NCBI GenBank assembly: GCA_963713695.1
Contig: CAVQMU010000002.1
Coordinates: forward strand, 124,001 to 188,000
Length of the DNA: 64,000 bases
Source of the DNA: Rhodoblastus sp963713695
GTDB lineage: Bacteria > Pseudomonadota > Alphaproteobacteria > Rhizobiales > Beijerinckiaceae
Direction: 5' to 3'
In this document: positions 7,927 through 16,231 of the stretch, one piece after another
How the letters are laid out: each line of letters starts with the position of its first letter
Numbering within the stretch: the first letter of the stretch is position 1
The notes under the pieces: generated by a model
Database searches by the model: none
What the model was told of the DNA's origin: nothing
The model's input: only the letters and a program-made list of their open reading frames with translations
Translations under genes and position numbers: made by a program

Positions 7927-8436
7927 TCAAGATTTGGGAGTAAAATTTCCGTCTTTCGGGAAGCACGCTCGGTCAAATGTGGCGTAGGACCAGCCGCGTG
8001 GATTCCCTTTTATACCGCAGCCCTCAAGAACAGCTCGGTGCCATTCCTTTTTGGAACGGAAATCGGCTCCCTCTTTTTTTAGATTGTTGAATGCTTCCCG
8101 CATCGGTTCTTTATTCGATTTCGGACCAGATCGATTTCCTGACGCATTGGCTTCACGACATCGTTTTTTGAGCCACGCCCTGAATTTTTGCGGATCGAGT
8201 TTCAAATCGTGTATCCATCCGCAGAGTGACACCTCCGCGTCGCGATTGGCGCTTAGCAACTCTCGCCAATGCGCTGCTTCTGTCTCTGGCGCGTTGAACC
8301 TCAAATCGCGGGGAAATTGCGCGTCAAGTTCGTCGTTCAAGATTGCATCGAAGGCCCAGGGCCATAATTTCCGCGAAGCCATCCGATGTTCGGCAGCTCC
8401 CGCTTCGACCAGATCGCGAAGGCTTTCCAAATTCAT
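7927..8436 (-). CDS. Hypothetical protein in tRNA-Phe element
   Basis: A 169-residue product from the ATG at 8436 (a TTG two codons earlier is also possible). It is hydrophilic with Trp/Arg-rich parts (RKLWPWAFDAILNDELDA, AWLKKRCREANASG) and a C-terminal segment RGWSYATFDRACFP. There is no transmembrane segment or known motif. It is on the same strand as the AlpA-like/RepA-like operon, about 80 bp upstream of it. It may be a DNA-associated accessory protein, but this is not shown by the sequence. Confidence 0.55.
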   Translation of the reverse strand: MNLESLRDLVEAGAAEHRMASRKLWPWAFDAILNDELDAQFPRDLRFNAPETEAAHWRELLSANRDAEVSLCGWIHDLKLDPQKFRAWLKKRCREANASGNRSGPKSNKEPMREAFNNLKKEGADFRSKKEWHRAVLEGCGIKGNPRGWSYATFDRACFPKDGNFTPKS

Positions 8437-8504
8437 GTGCAAGTCTCACAAAAAAGACGCCGCGCTCTCGCAGTAAGGCACCGGAGGAACGGAAAGGTTG
8501 GTGC

Positions 8505-8798
8505 TCAGCCGTCGGCTGGCAGGGAAGCGCGTGGTTTTGAATCCCCGGCGATGGTCTCGATCGCTTGGGCAAGATGCAAAGCACGCTTCACCCGCGATGC
8601 TTGTGAATGATTTTTGTTAGCCATACAGTCTATAATCGCTTCAACATCTTCCCATGTGAGAAGGACTCTAAAATAACTGAAGTTATCCGGTCCATTCCCG
8701 AATTTTTCGAAATTGATAGACGCGTTTAACCCATCGCATTTCCAGTCGGTCAACTCTTGTTGGTGCTCAGCACTCGTATATAGGCGTTGCAGATGCAT
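8505..8798 (-). CDS. Hypothetical protein next to the integrase
   Basis: A 97-residue product. The start at 8798 is chosen because AAAGGA lies eight to nine bases upstream; an ATG at 8816 lacks this. Visible features are a Trp/Cys-containing N-terminal part (LTDWKCDGLNASINF) and a helical C-terminal part (VEAIIDCMANKNHSQASRVK). No family is recognised. It lies between the integrase and the rest of the element genes, on the same strand. Confidence 0.5.
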   Translation of the reverse strand: MHLQRLYTSAEHQQELTDWKCDGLNASINFEKFGNGPDNFSYFRVLLTWEDVEAIIDCMANKNHSQASRVKRALHLAQAIETIAGDSKPRASLPADG

Positions 8799-8902
8799 CG
8801 ATTTTATTCCTTTCATGGACGTCGAGTGTTTTAGGAGCCGCGCTCGTTTTAAATCCCGCTGGTTCGCTTAGGGCTTATGGTTATGGTAAGCGCAGGAAGC
8901 TA

Positions 8903-10129
8903 TCAGCTTACATTCGCCGCAGCCCGCAAATTGACAATCTGTCCGCCCGCCTTGAGCGTGTCCAGATAGTCCGCCCACCATTTCGCCATTTCCACCCGCT
9001 CATCCCAATAGGCGCCGCGGGCATAGGCGCGGCGAACCGGGTCCGGGTCTTGATGCGCTAGGGCGCGTTCAATTGAGTCCGAAGAAAACTTGCCGCTTTC
9101 GTTCAACAGCGTCGAAGCCGTGGCGCGGAAGCCATGCGCCGAAACTTCATCCTGCTTGAAGCCCATGCGACGCATAGAAGCGTTGAGCGTGTTTTCGCTG
9201 ATAGGGCGCTGCTTCGAGCGAATGCCGGGAAAGACCAGCCGCCCGGCGCCAGTGATGGCGTGAAGTTCCGCAAGGATGCTGAGGGCTTGCGGCGACAGTG
9301 GGACAAGATGCTCGCGCCGCATTTTGGTCCGACTTGCGGGTATCGCCCATACCCGCTTTTCCAGATCGAACTCGGACCATTCCGCCATCCGCAATTCGCC
9401 GGGCCGGGTAAATACTAGCGGAAGTAATTTCAGCGCGGCGACGGTTTCCGGCTGGCCGTCGAAGGCATCCACGGCGCGAAGGAAAGCCCCCAGCGCGACG
9501 GGATCGGTTATCGCCGCCCGATGTTTGGATTTTGGCGCCACCAGCGCGCCCCTGAGCGCAAGAGTCGGATCGGTTTCCGCCCGCGCCGTTGCGATGGCAT
9601 AGCGATACACTTCGCCAATTTTCATCCGCAGGCGTTTGGCGGTTTCCAGATTGCCGCGCTTTTCGACAGGCCGCAGGACGGAAAGGATTTCCGCTGACGT
9701 GATTTCGGTTATTGGCCGCTCGCCTATTTTCGGAAAAACCAGCGAATAAAGCCATTCGCTCTTTTCGAGCGTGGCGACGGCGCGGCCCTCGCGCTTGAGC
9801 TTGTCCTGATATTCGTCCGCCAGCGCCTTGAAGGTCGTGGCGCTGGAAATGTCTCTGGTTAGCTTGTCCAGTTTCCTTTTGGCACCAGGATCGACGCCGG
9901 CCGCCAATTGCGCCTTGGCTTCATCCCGCCCGTTGCGGGCATCCTTGAGCGACAATTGCGGGTATGGGCCAAGCGAAAGGGTCTTTTCCTTCCCGTCGAA
10001 CCGATAGGCCATGCGCCAGAGTTTCGAGCCGTTCGGATTGACCAGCAAAAAGAGCCAGCCGCCGTCCGAGAGCTTGTAGGGCTTGGCGCGAGGCTTGGCG
10101 TTTTTGATTTCAATGTCTGTGAGGGCCAT
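8903..10129 (-). CDS. int: Tyrosine-type integrase (DUF4102, P4-like)
   Basis: A 408-residue site-specific recombinase. The N-terminal DUF4102 arm-binding domain (residues 1-90: ALTDIEIKNAKPRAKPYKLS, LSLGPYPQLSLKDAR) is followed by the catalytic domain with the Arg in RPGELRMAEWSEF, the HGFRATAS box (His and second Arg), AHQDPDPVRRAYARG with the last His and the likely Tyr nucleophile. The start at 10129 is the family start (MALTDIEI); the 32 residues upstream in frame are encoded by the arm-site repeats. It is transcribed away from tRNA-Phe, the standard layout for an element inserted in a tRNA 3' end. Confidence 0.93.
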   Translation of the reverse strand: MALTDIEIKNAKPRAKPYKLSDGGWLFLLVNPNGSKLWRMAYRFDGKEKTLSLGPYPQLSLKDARNGRDEAKAQLAAGVDPGAKRKLDKLTRDISSATTFKALADEYQDKLKREGRAVATLEKSEWLYSLVFPKIGERPITEITSAEILSVLRPVEKRGNLETAKRLRMKIGEVYRYAIATARAETDPTLALRGALVAPKSKHRAAITDPVALGAFLRAVDAFDGQPETVAALKLLPLVFTRPGELRMAEWSEFDLEKRVWAIPASRTKMRREHLVPLSPQALSILAELHAITGAGRLVFPGIRSKQRPISENTLNASMRRMGFKQDEVSAHGFRATASTLLNESGKFSSDSIERALAHQDPDPVRRAYARGAYWDERVEMAKWWADYLDTLKAGGQIVNLRAAANVS

Positions 10130-10191
10130 TGCGGGTATCGCCTCTGCGGGTATCGCCGGAATACCCGCAATAATACCCGCAAAATACCCGG
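10129..10191. repeat. Right integrase arm-type sites
   Basis: Three forward units (AATACCCGCA at 10160 and 10172, and AATACCCGG at 10183) and two inverted units (TTGCGGGTAT at 10129, TGCGGGTAT at 10145) cluster immediately upstream of the integrase start. The forward pair at 10160/10172 exactly repeats the pair at 2927/2939. One unit touches the integrase start codon, so integrase binding could also repress its own gene. Confidence 0.6.
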
Positions 10192-10304
10192 CTGCAAACG
10201 CACAGCTTAGGACAGCGATAGACAATGCTGGACGCCAAACCCTAGCATTTACTTAGGTTTTTCATACAGTTGCGGACGGTTTGGGACGGATGGGGATGCG
10301 GAAG

Positions 10305-10322
10305 TGGTGCCCAGGGGCGGAA
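10305..10322. repeat. Right attachment site within tRNA-Phe 3' end
   Basis: This is the tRNA-proximal copy of the direct repeat shared with 2853-2868. It includes the encoded CCA end and the acceptor arm. Integration here regenerates an intact tRNA gene. Confidence 0.65.
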
Positions 10323-10380
10323 TCGAACCACCGACACTGCGATTTTCAGTCGCATGCTCTACCAACTGAGCTACCTGGGC
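10305..10380 (-). tRNA. tRNA-Phe (GAA)
   Basis: Read on the minus strand, the 76-base gene folds as a cloverleaf. The 7-bp acceptor stem pairs GCCCAGG with CCTGGGC, the D-arm contains AGCTCAGTTGGTAGAGC, the anticodon loop CTGAAAA holds GAA, and the T-loop contains GGTTCGATTCC. The CCA end is encoded. It serves as the integration target of the adjacent element. Confidence 0.97.
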
Positions 10381-10490
10381 TTAGCCTGACGGCGCGCCGT
10401 CAAAGCTCGGGCCTTATAGAAAGCGGAAAGCGGCTTGTCCAGCCCTCCCGCGCTTCCAATCGCCCCCTTTTCAAAATTCCGTCACGCGTT

Positions 10491-10853
10491 TCAGCGCGCC
10501 GTCAGCCGGCGGGCGTTTGCCTTCACTTTCCGGCGCGCGGGACCTGTCGCCGCCGCCGCCATGTCCATCATATGGCCGGCCACCTCCACAGGGTGGGTCT
10601 GGCCGGTCATGACCTTCAGCGCCACTTTCGCCGATTCCAGCGCGTGCGCCTGGGCGCCTTCGGTCGCAGCAACCAGCTTTTCGGCCACCATGGAGCGGGT
10701 TTCGTGCCGCGCCGCCTTGTTGCCGAAGCCCGACGCGGCCGCCGCGATCAGCGGCAGGCGCGCGGAAATGGTGGTCATCGCCGCCGCATTGGTCTCGAAA
10801 ACATCGAACCAGGAGCTCATCAGGCGATTATGCAAGGCCCACAAATTTTTCAT
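10491..10853 (-). CDS. Phasin-like protein
   Basis: A 120-residue product starting at MKNLWALHNRLM. It is a predicted helical, Ala-rich protein with the spacing of phasins that coat polyhydroxyalkanoate granules: a pattern of SARLPLIAAAASG, VAEKLVAATEGAQAHALESAK, then a C-terminal tail rich in Lys/Arg (ARRKVKANARR). An in-frame extension to 11156 would run through the infA promoter region and is discarded. Phasin is the best guess; a general granule or DNA-associated helical protein cannot be excluded. Confidence 0.55.
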   Translation of the reverse strand: MKNLWALHNRLMSSWFDVFETNAAAMTTISARLPLIAAAASGFGNKAARHETRSMVAEKLVAATEGAQAHALESAKVALKVMTGQTHPVEVAGHMMDMAAAATGPARRKVKANARRLTAR

Positions 10854-10913
10854 CCCGAAAACCCCAATCGACCAAATAAGAAAAGTCTTGAACGTTGCAG
10901 CGCTTCCACGCCA

Positions 10914-10942
10914 TTGGCAGGCGCGCCGCAATTTGTTATAGC
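10914..10942 (+). promoter_or_regulatory. Sigma-70-type promoter for infA-maf-yacG
   Basis: TTGGCA at 10914-10919 and TATAGC at 10937-10942 are separated by 17 bp, close to the vegetative consensus. It lies in the 311-bp gap between the phasin-like gene and infA and would give a leader of about 215 bases. Nothing else is recognised in this gap. Confidence 0.5.
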
Positions 10943-11164
10943 GCGCCGTGCCGTTCGCGCGCAATGAGACGCATTCGACGCCGCGCCAGACCCTCATCCA
11001 CAAACCCGTTTCGAACAGATCGTTCCCGACGGACCGGAGCGGTCGAGGGCGGAGACGATGCGGGACATGGGCCGTTCTGGCAAGACGACTTCCGTACCGG
11101 CTGGTTTTGCGGCGTTTTCGCGGGGCTGGGCGGCGCGGACTCAAATCCAGTGTCAAGGAACCAG

Positions 11165-11383
11165 ATGTCGAAGGAAGAATTGCTTGAATTTCCTGGCGTC
11201 GTCAGCGAATTGCTGCCGAACGCCACTTTTCGCGTGACGCTCGAAAACGATCACGAAATCATCGCCCACACGGCGGGAAAAATGCGCAAGAACCGGATCC
11301 GCGTGCTCACCGGAGATCGCGTGCTGGTCGAAATGACGCCTTACGACCTGACCAAGGGTCGCATCACCTATCGTTTCAAATAA
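11165..11383 (+). CDS. infA: Translation initiation factor IF-1
   Basis: The 72-residue product is full length and matches IF-1: an OB-fold with MSKEELLEFPGVVSELLPN, HTAGKMRKNRIRVLTGD, and VEMTPYDLTKGRITYRFK at the C-terminus. It binds the 30S ribosomal subunit A site and helps initiation. It stands at the head of infA-maf-yacG, a common order in Rhizobiales. The 16-bp gap to maf suggests one transcript. Confidence 0.97.
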   Translation: MSKEELLEFPGVVSELLPNATFRVTLENDHEIIAHTAGKMRKNRIRVLTGDRVLVEMTPYDLTKGRITYRFK

Positions 11384-11399
11384 GAATCGTCGGAGTCCC

Positions 11400-12050
11400 G
11401 TGACCGCCGAGCCCGAAATCCGAACCGCGCGCCTTGCGCTCGCCTCAGGCTCGCCGCGCCGCCTTGCGCTGCTGCAGCAGATTGGCGTCGAGCCCGACGC
11501 GCTGCTGCCGACCGATCTCGACGAGACGCCCGGACGCGACGAATCGCCCCGAAAACTGGCCGCGCGGCTGGCGATTGAGAAAGCGCGCGTTGGCGCCAGG
11601 ACCGCAGGCGGGCGAGAGGAATTGCGCGGCGCCTATGTTGTCGGCGCCGATACTGTGGTCTGCGTCGGCCGCCGAATCCTGCCGAAATGCGAAACGGTCG
11701 AACAGGCCGAGGAATGCCTCCGCCTGTTGTCGGGACGCACACACCGGGTCTATACCGGCGTCGCCGTGATCGATGCGGCGGGCCGTGAAAGGTCGCGGCT
11801 GGTCGAAGCCAGGCTTCGCTTCAAGCGCCTGTCTTCAAAGGAAATCGCCGCCTATCTCGCCTCTCGGGAATGGCGCGGCAAGGCTGGCGGCTACGCCATT
11901 CAGGGCATCGCCGGCGCCTTTGTCGTCAAGCTCGTCGGCTCCTATACGGGCGTCGTCGGCCTGCCCTTGCAGGAAACCATGGCCCTGCTCGACGGCCTCG
12001 GCTATCCCGCGCATGTGTTCTGGGCCGCGGCCGCGGAGGCGCGAGTCTGA
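11400..12050 (+). CDS. maf: Maf-like nucleotide pyrophosphatase
   Basis: A 216-residue Maf/Ham1-fold protein starting at a GTG. It hydrolyses non-canonical or modified nucleoside triphosphates to the monophosphate and is linked to septum control. Hallmarks are LALASGSPRRLALL near the N-terminus (substrate loop), VVGADTVVCVGRRILPK (catalytic Asp), and GGYAIQGIAGAFV near the C-terminus. Length is normal for the family. It follows infA and precedes yacG. Confidence 0.93.
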   Translation: MTAEPEIRTARLALASGSPRRLALLQQIGVEPDALLPTDLDETPGRDESPRKLAARLAIEKARVGARTAGGREELRGAYVVGADTVVCVGRRILPKCETVEQAEECLRLLSGRTHRVYTGVAVIDAAGRERSRLVEARLRFKRLSSKEIAAYLASREWRGKAGGYAIQGIAGAFVVKLVGSYTGVVGLPLQETMALLDGLGYPAHVFWAAAAEARV

Positions 12051-12066
12051 AGGAAGAGTGCGCTTG

Positions 12067-12264
12067 ATGCAGGAAAAAACCGAACAAAAGGCCGCCTGCG
12101 CCATCTGCGGCAAGCCCGTCGATCCCGCCTACAAGCCTTTTTGCTCCAGGCGGTGCGCCAATCTGGACCTGCACCGCTGGCTCAACGGCTCTTATGTCAT
12201 CGCCGGCGAGCCGGTCGAGGAGGGTGAGGGCGAAGCGCCGCCGCGTGACGAGGACGAAGGCTGA
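12067..12264 (+). CDS. yacG: DNA gyrase inhibitor YacG (zinc protein)
   Basis: The 65-residue protein has the four-Cys zinc knuckle of YacG: CAICGKPV and CSRRCANLD, then DLHRWLNGSYVI. Homologues bind GyrB and block DNA gyrase. The acidic tail (EEGEGEAPPRDEDEG) is typical. It lies 16 bp after maf on the same strand. Confidence 0.93.
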   Translation: MQEKTEQKAACAICGKPVDPAYKPFCSRRCANLDLHRWLNGSYVIAGEPVEEGEGEAPPRDEDEG

Positions 12265-12370
12265 CGCGATTTCGGCGGCGATTAAACGGTTTCTAAAATA
12301 ACGGCGAGGGGTTGCGACCGTTCGGCCAAGGCGCCAGAAGTGGAAAAGCACTTTTGGATTGAGCGCCTGA

Positions 12371-13613
12371 ATGGTCGATGTAAGCGATGTCCTGCCGCGT
12401 GGAAGAATGCGGCATTTCCTGGCGGTGATGGGTCCGGGCCTTGTCGTCATGCTGGCCGACACCGACGCCGGCAGCGTCATCACCGCCGCGCAGAGCGGCG
12501 CCGGCTGGGGCTATCGCCTGCTCTGGCTGCAGGCCGCGCTGATCCCCGTGCTTTATATCGTGCAGGAGTTGACGGTTCGAACTCGGTGTGGTGACGGGCC
12601 AGGGCCACGCGCATCTGATCGAAAAGCATTTCGGCAAGTTCTGGGCCTGGTTCTCCGTCCTCACACTCCTCGTCTGCTGCATGGGCGCGCTCCTGACCGA
12701 ACTCGCCGGCCTCGCCGGTGTCGGCGCGCTGCTCGGCCTCTCGGCCCCTGTCACGACGACCCTGGTCGTGGGGGCGCTGCTCGCCATGGCCTTCACCCAT
12801 TCCTACCTGACGGTCGAACGCATCGCCCTGGCGATCGGCGCCTTCGAGCTCGTCTTCCTGGCCGTGGTCTTCCTAGCGCACCCCGATCCCCAGACCGTTG
12901 CGACGCAGTCGCTCGACATACCGCTGCGCGACCCCAAATACCTCTATCTCGCGGCGGCCAACATCGGCGCGGTCATCATGCCCTGGATGGTTTTCTTCCA
13001 GCAAAGCGCCGTGGTCGAGAAGAAACTGTCGGTCGACGATCTCCCGGCGGCCCGCGCGGACACGATGATCGGCGCCGTCCTGACCCAGGTGATCATGGCC
13101 TCCGTGCTGGTCGCGACAGCCGCGACGCTCGGGGGGGCCAGCCATGACGGCGATCTCGACACGGTGCAGCGAATCGCCGAGGCGATTACGCCCTACCTTG
13201 GCGATCTCGGCGGCAAGCTGCTGTTCGGCTTGGGCATGGCGGGCGCGGCCTTGGTCGCGGCGATCGTCGTCACCATCACCGCCGCGCGGACGCTCTCCGA
13301 AATGCTCGGCGTGAAATGCAGCCTCGACGACGATCCCAGGGATGCGCCATGGTTTTATGGCGCTTATGCGCTCGCGCTGATCGTCTGCGGCGGCGTCGTG
13401 GGGTCCGGCGTCAATCTGGTGGCGCTCAGCGTCGGCGTGCAGGTGATGAATGCCCTGCTGCTGCCGCCGGTGCTCGGTTTTCTCTACCTGTTGGCCCGCC
13501 GGCTGCCGGAGCCCTGGCGCCTGAAAGGCGGCTACGCCAGCATCTGCCTCGGAATCATCCTGATTTCATCGGGTTTCGGCGTCTATTCGGGCGTCGCCGG
13601 GCTATTCGACTAG
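12371..13613 (+). CDS. Nramp-family metal transporter, one frameshift
   Basis: Read across one frameshift, a polytopic Nramp-related transporter of about 413 residues with 11 probable membrane segments. The N-terminal part is in one frame (MGPGLVVMLADTDAGSVIT) and the rest in another (VTGQGHAHLIEKHFGKFW ...). One extra A near 12580 explains the break (LTVR-LGVVTGQG restored). In classical Nramp proteins TM1 carries DPGN and TM6 carries MPH. Here they are DAGS and MPW, as in Nramp-related proteins with changed metal choice. The substrate is therefore unsure. It follows yacG after 106 bp and may be separately transcribed. Confidence 0.8.
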
Positions 13614-13735
13614 AGCATTTTCGAGCGAAGTGGATTCCGGTTCGCGTTAAGACCCGAAGGGCCGCGTTAGCGAATATGCGTGAAAACAAGAAACGAGCGC
13701 CTGTTCGGTGAACCGGAGTTCACCGAACAGGCGCT
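13614..13735. repeat. Rhizobiales intergenic repeat ending in an 18-bp hairpin
   Basis: The part at 13614-13649 (AGCATTTTCGAGCGAAGTGG..., ending GGTTCGCGT) resembles a repeat family scattered between genes in many Rhizobiales genomes. It ends in a perfect inverted repeat with 18-bp arms at 13696-13713 and 13718-13735 around the loop CGGA. The stem lies between converging genes and may serve as a terminator for both. Confidence 0.6.
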
Positions 13736-13744
13736 AGATAGCGG

Positions 13745-14450
13745 TCAGTCCAGCGGCTTCTGCCCGACCAGCACGGGTTTGGCGCTGTAAAACTCGGGAT
13801 AGAGTTTTTGCAGATTGGCGACCTTCGGCAGGTCATTGTAGACGATGTAGGGATAGGTCGGATTCAGGGCCAGGAAATCCTGATGATAGGCCTCGGCGGG
13901 GAAGAAGGCCTTGTCCGGCTCGATCTTCGTCACGATGGCCGAGCCGAAGGCGTGGGCGGCGTCGAGCTGGGCGATATAGGCCTTGGCAACCTTTGTCTGC
14001 TCGGCGTCGAGCGGGAAGATCGCCGAGCGATATTGCGTCCCGACGTCAGGGCCCTGGCGGTCGAGTTCGGTGGGGTCGTGCGCCACTGAAAAATAAATCT
14101 GGAGGATGCGCCCGTAGCTGATTTCGCGCGGATCGAAGTTGACGCGGACGGATTCGGCATGGCCGGTGCGGCCGGAGCTGACCGTCTCGTATTCCGCCTT
14201 GTCCCTGGGGCCGCCGGCATAGCCGGAGACGGCGGATTTCACGCCCTTTACATGCTGGAACACGCCCTGCACGCCCCAGAAGCAGCCGCCCGCCAGCACA
14301 ACTGTCTCGGAGAGGCGCCCCGGCCGGCTCATCGAGCGCGGGCGGCGGCAGTTTTCGAGCCTGTTCCGCACGGGCCGCGGGCGCCAGGACGGTCGCTGCG
14401 AGCGCCGCCGCCGCGAGGATCGAAATGCTTGAAAGGCGTTGTATCCGCAT
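13745..14450 (-). CDS. msrA: Secreted peptide methionine sulfoxide reductase MsrA, one frameshift
   Basis: The catalytic part (GCFWG with the nucleophilic Cys, EAYHQDFL, YPEFYSAKPVL) is that of MsrA, which reduces the S-epimer of methionine sulfoxide. An upstream frame at 14450 encodes a signal peptide (MRIQRLSSISILAAAALAA ... APAARAEQ) that joins the catalytic part if one extra base near 14315 is removed. So the native form is periplasmic. A shorter cytoplasmic form could start at 14332. It is the third gene of msrB-dipZ-msrA, 17 bp after dipZ. Confidence 0.88.
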
Positions 14451-14466
14451 AGGAGTCCGCTCCGTG

Positions 14467-16227
14467 TCAGCCGAAGGTGAAGGCGTAGGCCTTTGCGCCG
14501 GGATCGAGGAATTCGATCTTGAACGTATGGTCTGATATCGCGCCGGTCTGGCGCACGAGCTGGTAAAGGCGCTGCTCGGCGATAACGCCTCGACCCTCGG
14601 CGTCGGTATCGACTCCGTGACTGTCTCCGGGCGCCATGCCGTCGATTGTCACGCGGAAGCGGATCTTCTTGCCGTCCTCTCCCGGCCCGAGCACCAGATG
14701 CAGGTCGCGGGCGTGGAAACGATAGGCGATCGCGCCGTCGGGCTTGTTCAGCGCCGCGTCTTCCGCGCCGATCGTCCAGTCGCCTGACAGCCCCCATTCG
14801 CCGAGTTTCGGCTGTGGCGTCTCGTAGACATGGGCGACATCCTGCGCCGCGCCGCCAGGCGAGATGAAATTGTCGGCGCGCTCGTAGCCGATATAGGTTT
14901 CCTGCGAGAGCGCTTCGCCCATGTCTGGCTGCGCCTCGACGCCGCCGGCGCTGATCTTCACGAGGGGAACGGCGTTTTCCTTGTGGCCGGCCTCGGCGAG
15001 CAATTGCTGGATGACGCGCTCGGACTCTTCGTATTCGCCCTCGCCGAAATGCTGGTGACGGACTCGACCTTCGGCGTCGATGAAATAATGGGCGGGCCAG
15101 TACTGGTTCCGGAAGGCGCGCCAGATCGCATAATTGTTGTCGATCGCCACGGGATAGGAAATATGCAGGTCGGAGACCGCGCGCTTGACGTTGCCGACGT
15201 CGCGCTCAAAGGCGAATTCGGGGGCGTGGACGCCGATGACGACCAGGCCCTGATCCCGGTATTTCTCGGCCCAGGCCCGGACATAGGGCAGGGTGCGCAG
15301 GCAATTGATGCAGGAATAGGTCCAGAAATCGACCAGCACGACCTTGCCCTTGAGGCCGGCAAGTGTGAGAGGCGGCGAATTGAGCCATTCCTCCGCGCCC
15401 GATATTTCCGGCGCGACGCCGAGCACCGGCGGGGTCTTCTCGGCGGCGGCCGTGACAGGCGTCGTCGTGCCCGGAGTGACAGTCGCAGGCTGCGCGCTGG
15501 CCATCCTGAACTTGTCGAGCAGGGTCTTTTCGACCGAATTCGTGCCGGCGAGGGAGGCGCGCGTGAGCAGGCCGGTATCGACGCCCGAGGCTATGGCGAC
15601 GACGCCCGCCAGAACGGCCAGGCCGAAGCCGCGCCGAACCCATTCGCCCACGCCGAGCGAACGCTTCATGGCCGCGAACACTTTTCCGCCCGCCAGCAGC
15701 GCCAAGGCCAGCGAAGTGGCGGCGCCTGCGGCGTAGGAGGCGAGCAACAGCGAGGTTTTCGCGCTTGCGCCCTGCAGCGCCGCCCCGGTCAGGATCAGGC
15801 CGAGGATCGGGCCGGCGCAAGGCGCCCACAACAAGCCCGTGGCGACGCCAAGCAGGGCCGAGGGGCCAATGGCGGACTGCGGCGCCCCTTCGGCGTCGGC
15901 GAAACTGGACAGCCGTCCGCCGAGCCGGACCAACGGCTGGGTCAGCCGGTCCGCGAGCGATGGGAACAGCAGGGTCACGCCGAACAGCGCCAGCAACGCC
16001 AGCGCCGCCATGCGGCCGATCTCGTTCGCCTGCGCGGCCCAGCCGCCGCCGACCGCTGCGAGCGTGGCGACGCCGGCGAAGGTGACGGCCATGCCCGCAA
16101 GCATCGGCAGGCCATTGCGAAGGAAGGGCCTGTCGGCGCGGGCGAAGACGAAGGGCAGCACCGGCAGGATGCAGGGGCTGGCGATGGTCAGGACGCCGCC
16201 GAGAAAGGCCAAAGCGAAGAGTATCAT
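14467..16227 (-). CDS. dipZ: DipZ/CcdA-thioredoxin fusion protein
   Basis: A 586-residue membrane protein. Residues 1-240 are a CcdA/DsbD-like membrane unit with six or so segments and the two redox cysteines (ASPCILPVLP and LLWAPCAGPILG). Residues about 280-430 are a periplasmic TlpA-like thioredoxin domain with CINC in FWTYSCINCLRTLPY. The C-terminal 150 residues form a beta-rich domain seen in DipZ proteins (RADNFISPGGAAQD). It moves reducing power from cytoplasmic thioredoxin to the periplasm. Between msrB (4-bp gap) and msrA it likely recycles those enzymes. Confidence 0.88.
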   Translation of the reverse strand: MILFALAFLGGVLTIASPCILPVLPFVFARADRPFLRNGLPMLAGMAVTFAGVATLAAVGGGWAAQANEIGRMAALALLALFGVTLLFPSLADRLTQPLVRLGGRLSSFADAEGAPQSAIGPSALLGVATGLLWAPCAGPILGLILTGAALQGASAKTSLLLASYAAGAATSLALALLAGGKVFAAMKRSLGVGEWVRRGFGLAVLAGVVAIASGVDTGLLTRASLAGTNSVEKTLLDKFRMASAQPATVTPGTTTPVTAAAEKTPPVLGVAPEISGAEEWLNSPPLTLAGLKGKVVLVDFWTYSCINCLRTLPYVRAWAEKYRDQGLVVIGVHAPEFAFERDVGNVKRAVSDLHISYPVAIDNNYAIWRAFRNQYWPAHYFIDAEGRVRHQHFGEGEYEESERVIQQLLAEAGHKENAVPLVKISAGGVEAQPDMGEALSQETYIGYERADNFISPGGAAQDVAHVYETPQPKLGEWGLSGDWTIGAEDAALNKPDGAIAYRFHARDLHLVLGPGEDGKKIRFRVTIDGMAPGDSHGVDTDAEGRGVIAEQRLYQLVRQTGAISDHTFKIEFLDPGAKAYAFTFG

Positions 16228-16231
16228 CTGG

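Larger units (their letters stand above)
2853..10322. mobile_element. Integrated element in the 3' end of tRNA-Phe
   Basis: The region between an imperfect copy of the tRNA-Phe 3' end (2853-2868) and tRNA-Phe itself (10305-10380) behaves like one element. A DUF4102-type integrase lies next to the tRNA. Candidate integrase arm sites occur just inside both ends. Internal genes include an AlpA-like helix-turn-helix protein, a primase/RepA-like ATPase, an Xre regulator and short unknown genes. The DNA is visibly richer in A and T than the flanking housekeeping genes. No conjugation, capsid or toxin genes are seen. By content it resembles P4-like satellites or small integrative mobilizable elements; which one is not decided. 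Confidence 0.75.

Noticed and set aside
10854..11156. N-terminal extension of the phasin-like gene
   Set aside because: It would run through the infA promoter and is Arg-rich noise; the start at 10853 fits better.
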